64,000 nucleotides of DNA from Sporothrix humicola (lineage: Eukaryota > Ascomycota > Sordariomycetes > Ophiostomatales > Ophiostomataceae), in NCBI GenBank assembly GCA_021396245.1, contig WNYE01000066.1, positions 124,001 to 188,000 of the forward strand, written 5' to 3'. This document shows, piece after piece, positions 11,830 through 22,934 of this stretch. Each line of letters begins with the position of its first letter. Position 1 is the stretch's first letter. The translations under genes were made by a program, and so were the position numbers. Below the pieces are notes generated by a model that had not been told where the DNA came from, made no database searches, and saw nothing but the letters and a program-made list of their open reading frames with translations.

Positions 11830-12920
11830 GGTAGGTGGTGCGACAGAGTGGCTGTCGTGTGTCGCGAATTACCAGTTCAATTGGGTCGGAGGGAAAGTCG
11901 TCGGTGCCGTCGTTTTTTTCGGGGTCGTCTCCGTCGTCTCCGTCGTCAATCTGCTGATGTCGAAAGCTCCTCGCGATTGTCGTCGAGCAACTGAAAATGG
12001 CAGAAAAAAAAGGCGGTGGAAAATTAATGATCCGACCAATCCCGGGCGCCGAATTGCCCAATGGAGTGACCCCAGTCGGTCGCCAACCAAAACACCGCTT
12101 AGCGTGGTCCAGGCCGACTGGGACGACTTACAGGGGCAGCTTGCGCTAACTCTTCAGGGAAGTCTGGCCCAAAATCTTCAACACTGATTCAACATCAACG
12201 TTGCCACTTGATGGGATAGGACTTGAGTTCTCCGTACAAGAGATGTATCTGGGTTTTCTTTATATGAGGGCGCTCTCTTTTTTCTTAATATTTATTTTTC
12301 GACTTATAATTGTAAAATATTTAACATACAACTTTATCTCATTTTTTAATAAAAAAACAATGCAAAGATTCAAGGTGAGTAAGAAAAAGAATAATGAAAC
12401 AGACACGAATCAAACTATATATTCATGAAAGCTCTTACGTTACATAGTCAAGGACTCAAAATCTATTGGCCGCTATTACTTGCATTTCTTTTCTCAGAAT
12501 GTCTCCTTACGCAGACTGTTCTCACAGCACATTCGCTTGAAGGCCTCCAAAATCAATTGCCGGCAAGGTAAATAGCCGAGATGAGGTTGGCCCTCGGACA
12601 ATAACAGAATTGGAGGTCAAAACAATATATTTTCCTTTGCTTCGAAGTTCTCCTGGACTGTCCCTGGCAGAAATGGCTGTAAGCGAGTGCCGCACCTGCA
12701 CTCGGCCACTTTACACCGGGATAATAAATGGGATGAATGACGAGGTATGGTTATTTATATCATGGAGTAGGAGATGATATGTACAGTAAATGAGGGGAGT
12801 ATTATGAGACGAGGTGAGGTAGTAGACAGCTCCCCGTCCGGGATATATATCTAGCTGTTGTGTAGATGTTGGCCAAGAAGAGAGACTAGTTCACCAAACA
12901 TTCTTTCTCCATTCGTCGAC
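11830..12920. other. Divergent intergenic region with an A+T-rich core
   Basis: This lies between the divergent mL40 and DUF8021 genes. Bases 12260-12480 are strikingly A+T-rich (long A/T runs) compared with the rest of the interval, and no gene is supported. The composition could reflect repeat-induced point mutation of an old repeat, but I see no ends or coding remnants to prove it. Confidence 0.5.
12842..12851 (+). promoter_or_regulatory. TATA-box-like palindrome of the DUF8021 gene
   Basis: GATATATATC lies 70-80 bp upstream of the ATG at 12921, a plausible TATA position for a fungal promoter. It is positional inference only. Confidence 0.45.
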
Positions 12921-13787
12921 ATGCTCGGTTCACTGTTCCTTCTGGCTTCGGCCATTTCTGTCTCGGCCGCTCCCTCTCAGGTGTCGGCCGGCTGCACGCG
13001 CGACCAGCTCCAGGCCGTCGCCGACAGTGTCGTGGCCGCCCAGACCGCGGGCAACCCAGCCCTCGTGCAGCCCGCCGCGTCGGCCGACGTCGTCGTCAAC
13101 GAAAACAGACAGACGTCGTCGTTAACGTCAAGCATCCTGTCGCGCGCCCTCAAGCCCGATCATGTGCGCTCGTCGCTCGACACGACCCAGTGCGCCACCT
13201 ACACGGAAATGATTGTCGCCGGTAGCAAGCCGTACGAGATTGGTGTCCAAGTGTTCTTGGCCCCCGACGCCTCCGCCGTCCACCGCGTCGACACCATCTT
13301 CACGTCGACCGGCGACTGGCTGTTCAACATCACGGGCACCTTGTACTGGGCCAGCCGCGAAAAGTGGGACCCGATCCCCGAGGCGCAGCGGGACTCGCGG
13401 GCCGTCATCCAGGCGGCGGCCGACGCTTATTGTGACATCTTTTCGAACAAGAGCACCGTCGTGCCGTGGGGCAAGCCGTGTGCCAGGCTCGAGGGCGGGT
13501 CGTACACGGGCAAGGGCGGCGCCGACGACAGCTGCAACGTCGGGATCCCGAGCGGCGTGAGCCTGACGCAGCGGCGGTACGTGATTGACGAGGTGATTGG
13601 GGCGGTGGACGTGATGATGGCGTTTGCGGACCTGCCGGACAGCCACGATTTCCGGGTCGAGGGGGGCAAGCTGCGGTATGTGCACACGATGACGGTGATG
13701 ACGGGTAAAGGGAAGACGAGCGGGAAAGGAGGCAAGGGTCGCCGGCGGGGTGTCGTGGGTGAGATCAAGGAGGCCGTGGGCGTTTAA
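12921..13787 (+). CDS. Secreted DUF8021-domain protein
   Basis: A 288-residue protein of unknown function. I start it at 12921 because this ATG opens directly into a signal peptide (MLGSLFLLASAISVSAAPSQ). Conserved segments follow: CATYTEM, DWLFNITGTLYWASREKWDPI, RDSRAVIQAAADAYCDIFSN, VPWGKPCARLEGG, RRYVIDEVIGAVDV and the signature DSHDFRVEGGKLRYVHTMT. This series is typical of fungal secreted DUF8021 proteins. Five Cys residues in the mature part suggest disulfides. There is a potential N-glycosylation site at NITG. The basic Gly/Lys/Arg-rich tail is unusual. No intron is needed. The 3' end faces the DUF4396 gene only about 70 bp away. Confidence 0.8.
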   Translation: MLGSLFLLASAISVSAAPSQVSAGCTRDQLQAVADSVVAAQTAGNPALVQPAASADVVVNENRQTSSLTSSILSRALKPDHVRSSLDTTQCATYTEMIVAGSKPYEIGVQVFLAPDASAVHRVDTIFTSTGDWLFNITGTLYWASREKWDPIPEAQRDSRAVIQAAADAYCDIFSNKSTVVPWGKPCARLEGGSYTGKGGADDSCNVGIPSGVSLTQRRYVIDEVIGAVDVMMAFADLPDSHDFRVEGGKLRYVHTMTVMTGKGKTSGKGGKGRRRGVVGEIKEAVGV

Positions 13788-13858
13788 GTAGAATAGGAGT
13801 AGAGTAGAGAGTTCAATAAAGTGCATTTGCAGTTGTCTACTGCTACGCATCCTGTGGT

Positions 13859-14530
13859 CTAGTGACACGCCTTGCCGTACTTGCGCAGTCTCGCATAGTT
13901 GTACGGCAGCGGCGCTAGAAAGCCGGCCACCATGGACACGCCCGCCGCGGCCCAGAACAGCGGCTCGCCAAACGTGTAGCCCGCTGCCTGGCCGCCTTGT
14001 GTCAGATAGTAGTCGACCACGTTCTCGGCCAGCTCCATGGTGAGCATCGAGATGAACGACATGCCAACAGCCGTGCGGGCCGCCAGACCCCACGACAGCT
14101 TGTCCTTGCCAATCTTCATCAGGACCGTCTCCAAGGCCACAGACGTCGACAGCCCGCTCACCATCGCTAGACCCATAATGGTCGGAAACATGCCCCAGTC
14201 GGCGTGGTGTGTCTGCAAATACCACATGACAGCAAAGTCGCCGACGGAGCAGCCGACAAGGCAGCGCAGCGTGTTGACACCGGCGCGGCGCCAAGTCGGC
14301 GGGGACTGCCAGAATGCGAGAGTGGCCGCTGAGGGCACCGGTGGTGTCTTCTTGTGACAGCAAGTTGTCGTCTTTGGCAGAGTCGAAGGAGTCTGTGTTG
14401 AAGTCGACTTTGACTGAGCTTGACTTGTCGAATGACGTAAAGACAGTAGTTGTATACGCACTGGTGTCTGCAGTTGACACCGCGATGGGAAGGCCCATGG
14501 CCGTGTTCTTGACACAAATCGAGAAGCCAT
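13859..14530 (-). CDS. DUF4396 integral membrane protein
   Basis: 223 residues with ATG at 14528-14530. The first 55 residues are Arg/Ser/Thr/Gln-rich and free of acidic residues, so mitochondrial import is possible. The conserved part begins at TWRRAGVNTLRCLVGCSVGD and continues through AVMWYLQTH, GMFPTIMGLAMVSGLSTSVA, LETVLMKIG, ARTAVGMSFISMLTMELAENV and LAPLPYNYARLRKYGKACH, matching the DUF4396 family. Four hydrophobic segments are visible. The function is unknown; conserved Cys and His residues have led to suggestions of metal binding in related bacterial proteins, which I cannot test. It is convergent with the DUF8021 gene. Confidence 0.75.
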   Translation of the reverse strand: MASRFVSRTRPWAFPSRCQLQTPVRIQLLSLRHSTSQAQSKSTSTQTPSTLPKTTTCCHKKTPPVPSAATLAFWQSPPTWRRAGVNTLRCLVGCSVGDFAVMWYLQTHHADWGMFPTIMGLAMVSGLSTSVALETVLMKIGKDKLSWGLAARTAVGMSFISMLTMELAENVVDYYLTQGGQAAGYTFGEPLFWAAAGVSMVAGFLAPLPYNYARLRKYGKACH

Positions 14531-15036
14531 TGTGCTGTTGAGTCGTCAATATGATTGACCTGGATATTGGGGATAATCTGTGTTTTATATCGGTTGAGTT
14601 GCCGAAAGGATGGTCTCACGCAAAAACGGCGCATCTCGGGCTTTGGTGTCAGTGCGTCGTATTGGCAGGCGGCGTTACGAGCGGAATCGCGATGCTAAGT
14701 GCAGCCATGTCCAACCACATCAAAAATCGTGTCAAATAATATGAAGATGCAAAAGGGACAAAAAGGGGCAAATACGAATAATTTATTATTTGTTTTTCAC
14801 TTTTACTTCCCCTGAAGGAAAGAACGATCGCGCCTGCCGTTATAAACTGTCTCGATCTTAGTCATCACGTTAGTGCCTGGAGCTCACTGTATAGCACGCA
14901 CACTTGCACTTCTAGCTCTTGATACTGTAGCTCCCGCATTTATTTTCGACCTTTTATTTTTGTCGTCCAACACAACTTGAACCCTAACAACAACAAATAT
15001 CAACAACAGCATCTCGCATCATCCACTAGTTCGAGG
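14531..15036. other. Divergent promoter region
   Basis: This 506-bp space separates the DUF4396 and ASNSD1-like genes and must carry both promoters. The part next to 15037 is CA-rich, as in fungal 5' leaders. No further feature is supported. Confidence 0.6.
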
Positions 15037-16802
15037 ATGTGCGGCATCCACGCCGTGATTGCGCTTTTGGACGCGTCACGGAGAGATGCGAAGGATGCCA
15101 GCAACGCCAGCAGCAGTCTTTCGCCCATCCTCCACGACCGACTTGCGCGTCGTGGACCCGACCACTTTGGACGTGTGGCGTCGTCTTTTCATCGTGACGA
15201 CAGAGAATACAGCCTCCAGTTGTCGTCGACCGTCCTCGCTCTGCGCGGCGATGGCCTGACGCCGCAGCCGTTTGAGGATGTAGAGATAGGCCGGGCCCTC
15301 TGCTGGAACGGTGAAGTGTGGCGGTGGGGTGATGAGCACAGGACCATCGACGGCAACGACGGGCAGCAGCTTTTTGGTAGGCTGGTGGCGTGTTCCGACA
15401 GCGAGTCTGTCCTCGGGGTGCTCCGCTCCATCGAGGGCCCGTTTGCATTTGTCTACTATGACAAGCCGGCAGGACGTGTCTATTACGGACGCGACCGGCT
15501 GGGACGACGGTCACTCCTACAGAAAAGGACAGACACGGCCCTCACTCTGTCGAGCGTGTCGGATGTGTCGTCTTTGGAGGTTGACATAGACACGCCCTGG
15601 ACGGAGGTCGAGGCCGACGGCATTTACGTCGTGGATTTGAACCACGACAGACCATTCGCCAGTGCATCGTCAAGTGACGGTGCTGGTGGGACTGCTCGGT
15701 ACGAGTGGTCTACGGAGCTGTCTGGCGATGACAACTCCATCGTCAGTGGCCTCGGATGCTTCAACATGGCCGCGGATGCGCCAGAAGGAAGCCGTCTCAC
15801 GCTTGACTCGCCATCGGTCCAGGAACTCCGTGAACAGTTGACGGCCTCGCTACGTTTGCGCGTGCAAAACGTCCCAAGGCCGCCGATGAAGGACGACACA
15901 TCCGCTGACAGGGACACCCGCATTGCCGTCCTCTTCTCTGGCGGACTCGACTGTACCGTCCTCGCCCGCATGACCTACGACCTGCTGCCGCCCGACCAAG
16001 GCATCGACCTCATCAATGTCGCGTTCGAGAACCCGAGGGTTGTCCAGCATCTCAAGGAGGGCCAGAGACAGGACTTTTACGAAGCCTGCCCAGACAGAGT
16101 GACGGGTCGTGCGTCGCTGGCCGAACTGCAAAAAGCGTGTCCCGACAGAGCCTGGCGCTTCGTTGCTGTCAACGTCCCGTACTCTCAGACACTGAAGCAC
16201 CGCCCCGAGATTGTGGCGCTTATGCACCCCCACAATACAGAGATGGACCTCTCGATTGCGTCCGCCCTGTACTTTGCATCGAGTGCGCCACAGACGGCGG
16301 CCCGCGTGCTGCTGTCTGGCCTCGGTGCGGACGAGCTGTTTGGTGGGTATGGACGACACGCCGTTGCCTTTGTGAGGGATGGCGGGTATGCCGCTTTGGC
16401 TTCTGAACTGAAGCTTGACATTTCGAGGCTGGGCCGCCGCAACCTGGGCCGCGACGACCGCGTGCTGGCCCACTGGGGGCGGGAAGTGCGGTTTCCCTTC
16501 TTGGATGAGGGGCTCGTAGCATGGGCACTGGCCCTGCCCGTGTGGGACAAGTGTGATTTTGCGAACGCGACGACGACGACGACTGAAGGGGAGGACATCA
16601 ACGTCGAGCCAGCCAAAAGGGTCCTCCGTTTGGTGGCACTCTCCCTAGGCATGCCCAACGTAGCAAGAGAAAAGAAACGGGCGGTGAGTACACCTCCCTG
16701 AGACGATATCCAGAGCGCTGCTGACTTTTCCAGATCCAGTTCGGCGCCCGGACGGCCAAGATGGAGAGCGGCCGCGTCAAAGGGACGGCCGTCGTGGCGT
16801 GA
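15037..16802 (+). CDS. Asparagine synthetase domain-containing protein (ASNSD1-like)
   Basis: Exons are 15037-16683 and 16734-16802; the 50-nt intron 16684-16733 has GTGAGT and CCAG and keeps phase 0. The product is 571 residues. The start is fixed by MCGIHAVI: after Met removal Cys2 would be the class II glutaminase nucleophile. RRGPD (37-41) and a WNGEV loop complete the glutaminase site. The C-terminal half has the ATP-pyrophosphatase loop SGGLDC (301-306) and GADELFGGY (430-438). Exon 2 supplies the ending IQFGARTAKME, as in ASNSD1 proteins, which differ from true AsnB/Asn1. Whether it makes asparagine is not established for this family. Confidence 0.87.
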
Positions 16803-17869
16803 GTAAGTATACAGCATGATATGATACAGTGCTTCTACTTTTCTGTCCTTTCTCTCCCGTTCAACTTCACATTCCCACTTTCCCCCGGCCGTGATGAGAA
16901 ACCAGATACTTCCGAGGCAAAAACATAGCGGACAGGGAGACAAGACGACCGTCGTACTTGGGACTCGTCGGCGAGGTTTTGACGGGCTTGTGTTTGTTTC
17001 GAAAGAAACCCCCGCCCTGCAAACCAGCCGACTGAGACCGGTGCGGCCGTGTCTGTCCCAACCTGTCCAACAAAACCGCGGCCTATCGACCAACAAGGAT
17101 GACTGGTACCGCGCCGATGACGTTGTAAAAGGCAAGTCTGAGCCGACATCACATTTTAGACTTTATTTATTGTCCCCTTTCATCTTCATCGTCTTTCTTC
17201 AACTTCACCGCATGGATACCCAACATATAGACTTTTGAATAGACTATTTCACGATTATTTTTACTCTTTATGTCTGCACTGATTCATGAGCTTGCCTGAC
17301 TCTCTTTCTTCCATTTTTACTCATGGCCGCTTTTGCTTGCTTTATTATCATCCGAACTCTTTTGTTCTCCCCTCCCTTTCTCCCCCCAATTTACCCGTGC
17401 CGGGTTTCAATCCACGAAGCACATAGATTAAAACCAGCACCACTTTCCTTTGAATGCCTTTGACTTCATTAACCGGGCAAGTTGTCCGCACGTCCCTTTT
17501 TTGTCCTTTGTGTCTCTTTGTTTCGCCTTGTTTCTTGTCGTTGAAACATCGCCAGCCAGGGAATTTCACCCAATTTATTTCATTGTTGACTTGACATCCC
17601 TTCACAGCTCCTTATTTAGCTCTTTCAGTTCTTCCACCACCTCGTGTCACACAGCCTCGCCCGGCAATGAAAGGCCAGTGCGCCGAGACCAACACCGAGA
17701 CATTAGTACAAGACGTGCATCCAGTCCAGTGACGCACGAGCAAAAATCGCCAGCGAATTGACAAGATCTGATCGACGACTCTCCACGTTGAGAACAACGA
17801 AAAGTCACATTGAAAAATGACAACTACTCGCAGACCATCCTGAGTTGAAAAGAGAACACTATCACCACC
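16803..17869. other. Intergenic region, nothing recognised
   Basis: About 1.07 kb without a supportable gene. The last part is T/C-rich and is probably the promoter and leader of the downstream membrane-protein gene. Confidence 0.55.
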
Positions 17870-18796
17870 ATGGCATCACAACCGCCCGGCCTTCCGGCCA
17901 GCCCGCTCACTTTACATCCTCCGCCACTCGCCCACCCCCGCCCCCGCGAACGCCATTCCCACTTTATCGAGACGCCCATGTACGAGTACACGCCGGCCAA
18001 CTCGCTGTACGATGTCGAGCTGGAGACGGAGGACGACGAGAGAGCGATTACCGGTGGTGGTAATGTCCGTCAAACGTCGAACATTCGCCTTCTTCTTCGG
18101 GGAGTCAACGCCGTCCTCCACTTGACGGCGTGCGTGCTCCTGCTGGCCATCATGGCACTGTTCGTGGACGATTCCCAAAAGTCTGGGTGGTGGCGGCAGA
18201 CGGAGGGACAGACTGTCGTCTTGATGGCCTTGTTGGTGGTGGACGTGCTTGTGGACGCTCTCACGGCAGTGAGGACGGCTCAAAGGGCCACCCATTACCC
18301 TCTCCTGGTGCTGGTGCTCCGCCTCCTCCTCGGCCTGGCCTACCTCGTCCTGTTCATGGTCGATGTCGGCCTGGGCTCGGTCTTTTCGCCTGGATACACG
18401 TTCTGGGGCCTCCCCGAAAACATGGCCAGCCCGGTCGTCTATTTCTTTTTGTGGATGCTGGGCGTGTGGGACCTGCTGCAGGTGGTTGTGCACCGGCACG
18501 AGTTGGGTGGGTGTTGGGGACGAAGAAGAGGAGGAGGCGCCCCGTCAGGGGCGACGACGAGAACGACGGTCGCAACGTCGACAGCGACACAGCCCATCGC
18601 ACTTCGACCGCAGCCAGGGCAAGGACTGCCGCCACCAGAGAGATTGATGGCGATGACAACACCACCAACATCTGTCACGACATCCGCCACGACAAAAGAC
18701 CATGATAAGCCTCTCTCGTCGTCGGGCATGTCCTCGGCATCGACGACGGCGAGCATGTCGACACAGACGACGAGGGTGGAGGGGAAGCATGCGTAG
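17870..18796 (+). CDS. Four-transmembrane fungal protein of unknown function
   Basis: 308 residues, with the start ATG in a strong CACCATGG context. The N-terminus is Pro/His-rich, followed by YEYTPANSLYDVE. Four hydrophobic spans are at about 79-99, 114-134, 143-165 and 186-207. The C-terminal 100 residues are hydrophilic and Ser/Thr-rich (TTSATT, SASTTASMSTQTT). The layout, two cytosolic tails around four TM segments, is MARVEL-like in outline, but I see no MARVEL motif and do not assign it. Codon use (GC-rich third positions) supports a real gene. Confidence 0.6.
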   Translation: MASQPPGLPASPLTLHPPPLAHPRPRERHSHFIETPMYEYTPANSLYDVELETEDDERAITGGGNVRQTSNIRLLLRGVNAVLHLTACVLLLAIMALFVDDSQKSGWWRQTEGQTVVLMALLVVDVLVDALTAVRTAQRATHYPLLVLVLRLLLGLAYLVLFMVDVGLGSVFSPGYTFWGLPENMASPVVYFFLWMLGVWDLLQVVVHRHELGGCWGRRRGGGAPSGATTRTTVATSTATQPIALRPQPGQGLPPPERLMAMTTPPTSVTTSATTKDHDKPLSSSGMSSASTTASMSTQTTRVEGKHA

Positions 18797-19080
18797 GCAG
18801 TATACTAGTGACGAATTCTTGTAGGATAAAGTAGCCATAGATTCAATGAAAGCGTCCCCACATATTTGATATATAGCTAAGATACAGTGTACCTCAAACT
18901 CCTTGCAAAAAGAACCTCTGTAAGAATACAGACCAAATAAAAGAAAATAGAGCGCCAATTAAAGTCAAAAACTCCTCACCCGTCCGTATTAATATTACCT
19001 GTAGTCCATTCCTATCCGCCCGTCCATTCCGTCCATTTCATCCCGGGGTATCAATAATGTTGTAAACTAGTACACCTCCC

Positions 19081-21042
19081 CTACACAAGCAGCACCGGCT
19101 GCCCGTTCTCCATCACCTTGCGGCCCTGCTCGTTGAACACGACCGAACTGAAACTCGTAAAGTCCGCCTTGTCCACAAGCACATCGCCCGTCATGTTGGC
19201 ATCTTTTTCGTTGCTGTTGCCGCCGACGCCCTCTCCATTAGTAGCCGCCATTGTGGCTTCTGCCCCCTCCCAGTCCGGCCCCAAGCGCGCATACAGCCCC
19301 TCGCCCGGCTTCGGCCAGTTCTCCATCAGCCCCGTCGGGTCCTCTTCCTCGGCGTCCACCGGCGTCGGCTCAAAGTTGGGCATCTGCGACGGCGAAGGGG
19401 GAGGCGAGGGTGAGGGTAGCACGGGGGGCGCCGACGCGGGCGAGATGGGCGGGCTCACATACTGTGTCCGCGGCTGGGTCTGCATCTTTGGCGGCGGAGG
19501 CAGCAGAGATGCCGCCGGCAGGCGGATCTTGGGCGGCCGCCCCCTTCTGGGCTTGACCTGTTTGCCGGCGGCAATGTCGGCGGCGCGCTCGAGCTCTTCC
19601 TTCTGTCGGGAAACCACCAAGAACTGTTTCTTGAGGGAATTCATGACTGCATACCGATAGCTGCGGTTGTGCTGGACGGCGCCCATGACCGCCGAGGCGA
19701 GCGCGGGCTGGCCGCTGTAGCCCTGGCCGGGGACCGTCGGCAGCCAGCCCGTGCGTGGCGGACGGCCCCGGCGGGCGGGCCCTGGGAGAGCAGCAATCAC
19801 CGAGCCGGACGAAGATGCTGGGCGCTCCTGCGATTGCACCTCTACTTCTGCAGTCACTTCTTGTTCCTCCACCTCCGGCTCTGGCGGCGGGTAGACGGCC
19901 AGCTCGGGGTACTGATCCATACAAAACTGCAGCCAGTCCTCGAGGGCCAGCCGAGGCAGACTTTTTAAATACATGCGGCGCTGCTGCGGCGTCTGCCCGC
20001 TCAGATCGTGGTGTGTCGGCGGGGGCGGTGGAGTGGGCAGGCTCAGGTTGCTGGCCGGCTGGATCGCGCAGACGCGGCGCGCACGCGCTTCCTCGTGTTC
20101 GGCGGCCGTGATGGCAGTACAGGCAGAGCATTCCCAGGTGGACCTTTGCCCTCCTTCGACTGTCGCCTCAGTCGTGTTTTGTCTTTGTCCTCCCTCAGCT
20201 GGCGCCTCGGTCGCTTCTGTCTCCCACAACCCTGCGGCCGCCGCTACATAGTCCGCAATCACCGGACTATGGCACAGCCGGTGCCATTTCTGGCCGCACC
20301 GGCGGCACGGCACGAGTGGGCTCAGCAAGGGATTCGACGGGCGGTCGCAGACAATGCACACAGCCTCGGGGAGGTCGTCGGAGGATGCGCCGGGCGACTG
20401 CATGACCGTGTCTTCGGTCTCGCTCTCTGTGGCATCCGGGTCGGCGTCGACGTCACGATTTCTCTTTTTCGTTCTCTTTCTTTCTTTGCCTTTCGGTATC
20501 GGCATCGGCATTGTCCTCGACTTTTCCTCTTTGACGTCCCTTTCCTCCCTCTTGCCCGCCCTACCGAGCCCGTCGAGGATGGCTCTGCACGAGGTGAAAG
20601 AAAACTGGTGGGTATACGTATACGGGTCTTGGGCCAAAGAGGTCGCAGGCGGTGGCGTCGGCATCGCTCTCGGTGTCATTGTCAGTGTCGATTTCATCGC
20701 AGGCTCGAGCTGCTTTTGGCGTCGATTTCTGCTGTCGAACATTGGCATCGTCGGCCACGTTTTATTCTCCTTTTCTTTCGAGGGCGTGTTGATCGCTTTG
20801 TCGAGGCCGTCGAGGATGTCCTTGGAGTAGCTGAAGGAAAACTGCTTGGTGTATCGGCTTTGAGAGGGTGGCAAGGGAGGTTGCTGTCGCATCGGCTCAT
20901 GTTGCTCTTCTAGTTGTTCTTGTTGTTGTCCATCGTGGGCAACCTCTATCGAGTCTTTGTATCCGTTCCCGTTCGCTATTGGCAGCTCGTCGGCTGGCAC
21001 CAGAGGTTTGGTGGGCACTTGCTCGGGCGTGTCAATCTCCAT
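19081..21042 (-). CDS. PHD-finger protein with AT-hook-like motifs
   Basis: 653 residues, single exon, ATG at 21040-21042. This is a likely chromatin reader in the nucleus. The PHD finger has C229, C232, C246, C249, H254, C257, C305 and C308 (Cys4-His-Cys3). About 47 residues separate C257 from the last pair, longer than usual and filled with a repeated TEAT...EGGQR unit. Two basic RRGRPP motifs resemble AT-hooks. The N-terminal third has a duplicated motif: YTKQFSFSYSKDILDGL (64-80) and YTHQFSFTSCRAILDGL (143-159). The C-terminus is Pro-rich, ending FSSVVFNEQGRKVMENGQP. I cannot match it to a named yeast subunit. Confidence 0.72.
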   Translation of the reverse strand: MEIDTPEQVPTKPLVPADELPIANGNGYKDSIEVAHDGQQQEQLEEQHEPMRQQPPLPPSQSRYTKQFSFSYSKDILDGLDKAINTPSKEKENKTWPTMPMFDSRNRRQKQLEPAMKSTLTMTPRAMPTPPPATSLAQDPYTYTHQFSFTSCRAILDGLGRAGKREERDVKEEKSRTMPMPIPKGKERKRTKKRNRDVDADPDATESETEDTVMQSPGASSDDLPEAVCIVCDRPSNPLLSPLVPCRRCGQKWHRLCHSPVIADYVAAAAGLWETEATEAPAEGGQRQNTTEATVEGGQRSTWECSACTAITAAEHEEARARRVCAIQPASNLSLPTPPPPPTHHDLSGQTPQQRRMYLKSLPRLALEDWLQFCMDQYPELAVYPPPEPEVEEQEVTAEVEVQSQERPASSSGSVIAALPGPARRGRPPRTGWLPTVPGQGYSGQPALASAVMGAVQHNRSYRYAVMNSLKKQFLVVSRQKEELERAADIAAGKQVKPRRGRPPKIRLPAASLLPPPPKMQTQPRTQYVSPPISPASAPPVLPSPSPPPSPSQMPNFEPTPVDAEEEDPTGLMENWPKPGEGLYARLGPDWEGAEATMAATNGEGVGGNSNEKDANMTGDVLVDKADFTSFSSVVFNEQGRKVMENGQPVLLV

Positions 21043-22934
21043 CGCGACATGTGGGTTGGCGAGTCGTGGCGTGTTGGTATTAAAGAATGAATGATAAGGA
21101 TGAAGAGGAAGGAAAGAAAAAGGGATAAATATATTAGAGAGACATTGGAGAAAAGGAGTTCAAATTCAGGGGTAAGAAACGCGTAGGTGAGGAAGGACCG
21201 ATGTGCTCTTGTCGCTGTTGTTTTTGAAAGCACGACGCAAAATGTTGCAAAAGGGAGGAAAGAACGACTCAAAAACGATGCCAAAACGGAAGGTACACGA
21301 TGTTCAGACTTCAGCGTTGACGCGCTCATACTGAAAATGACCCCCACTTTAGTGTCTGAGATTACAGGCTATTTTCACGTGTTGATTGCTGTGTAAGTGC
21401 CGCCAAAACTGCACAATTAATTGGGCAATTTAGTGGCTTGCAGGGGGTACTTTATCATTTTTATACCCGATTCTGCGTATTTCCACTACATTGTGCAAAA
21501 TGCACAAAAACGTGAATATCACTGAGTAAGGCCATGGAGACAACACAAAATACCAACTATTGTGGCCAGATGTATATATACTTCCAAAGGCCAAATATCC
21601 TGGGAGTATTCAGATAATGTCTTTTGAGAAAGCCCTGCTCCATTAAGATAAAGCTGACATCCTTGGTTTTCCTCTTCAACTACTGCCATTTCTATTCTGA
21701 TTTCTACGGTGGCACCACCATCACACGATATATTCGCAAGGAATTCTTTCTTTTTAACGCCTTTTATTGTTTAATTGTGACCCATCTATAGAAAGCAGAC
21801 GAAGAAAATCAGGCAAATATAGCTGCTGATAAAAAGCAAGAAAAACACTTTTCTGTAGAAGATAAAAAAGCAGGCACAAGCTGTTGGTCAGCGGATAGAA
21901 ATCAAATCAAAGTAGAGGAACACATCGAGGGAAATATAAAAGTAAACACGTGAAGACAGGAAGAAAAGGAAGTCAACAAGAGAAAGAAATAAGGGAACCG
22001 GAAAAGAAAGACAGGAAAGAAACCAGTAGCATCTCGTCTTCCATCTTGTTTCCATATTCTCCATCCTGATTCTCCAGCCCATCCTGCTCTCGTCGTTCTT
22101 TTGTTTGTTGTTTTTGTCAACCGTTTTCTTCTTTTTCGTATTTTTTTTCTCTATCTGTTTGGGTATTGTTTGTTTTGTTTCGCTTGTTTGATCTGTGTGT
22201 GGTGGCAAAGCTCTCTCTCGAGTAAGCCTGGTCATATGCCCACTAGCGGACCGAAGACTCGACCTGTTGACTGAAGACTCGAGTCCCGAGTCTCGAGTCG
22301 TCCCTGACCCTTCACTTTGGCGGAAGTGGTTGCCAATCTTTCGAAAGGGGGTCGTGGTGTCGGTTCGTCTTCTCAGCCGGTTCTGCTGTCCGCTGTCTGC
22401 TGTCTGCTGTCTGCTGTCTGTGTCCATCTGGGTCTATCCCAGATTCTGCAAAGGAAATGTATGCCGACGGGCGTGAAAAGAAGAAAAGAGACAAGAAAAG
22501 CATCGTGCGGCAATTTCCGTGCAATAAAAAAAAGGAAACAACAAAAACAAAGTAAAAAAAAAAAAAGAACAAATAAAAGCAATCCCGCTTGCCGTGCAGC
22601 AGTCCCCGACTTGCTGTCGACATTATTTTGGTATTTTCGATCTTCCTTTTCGCAGTTTTGGTATCAATCCCCTGGAAACACGATGCACCTTCGTGTTTTC
22701 TGCCCCAGATCGGTCAGACAGTGTCTTTCTCCATCAGTCTGTCAGTCTTCAGTGACAGTGCCCCCCGCAGCCGACTAGAATATCCGCCATGTGCTTGTGG
22801 ACACACATTTGCTTCTGTTTCATAGTGCCCTCAGTCTTGTCTTGGGTCGTGTTCTCGGCTTTACCCTTGTCTTCACACGCCACCTTGTTCTCAACGTCCT
22901 TATCGTCGGCCAGCCTCTTTCTGCCGGCAGACAA
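21043..22934. other. 1.9-kb intergenic region, no gene seen
   Basis: It holds the promoter of the PHD gene and the 3' end of the TFIIB gene. It is A+T-rich at 21370-21850 and purine-rich at 21900-22030. A heptamer array at 22384-22418 is listed separately. Confidence 0.55.
22384..22418. repeat. Tandem heptamer array (TGCTGTC)5
   Basis: Five consecutive units of TGCTGTC, the second with one substitution (CGCTGTC). This is a short microsatellite-like array. Confidence 0.8.

Noticed and set aside
13128..14549. 473-codon open frame on the - strand spanning two genes
   Set aside because: It overlaps the DUF8021 gene antisense and the DUF4396 gene out of frame; both overlapped genes have clear family motifs, and this frame has none.
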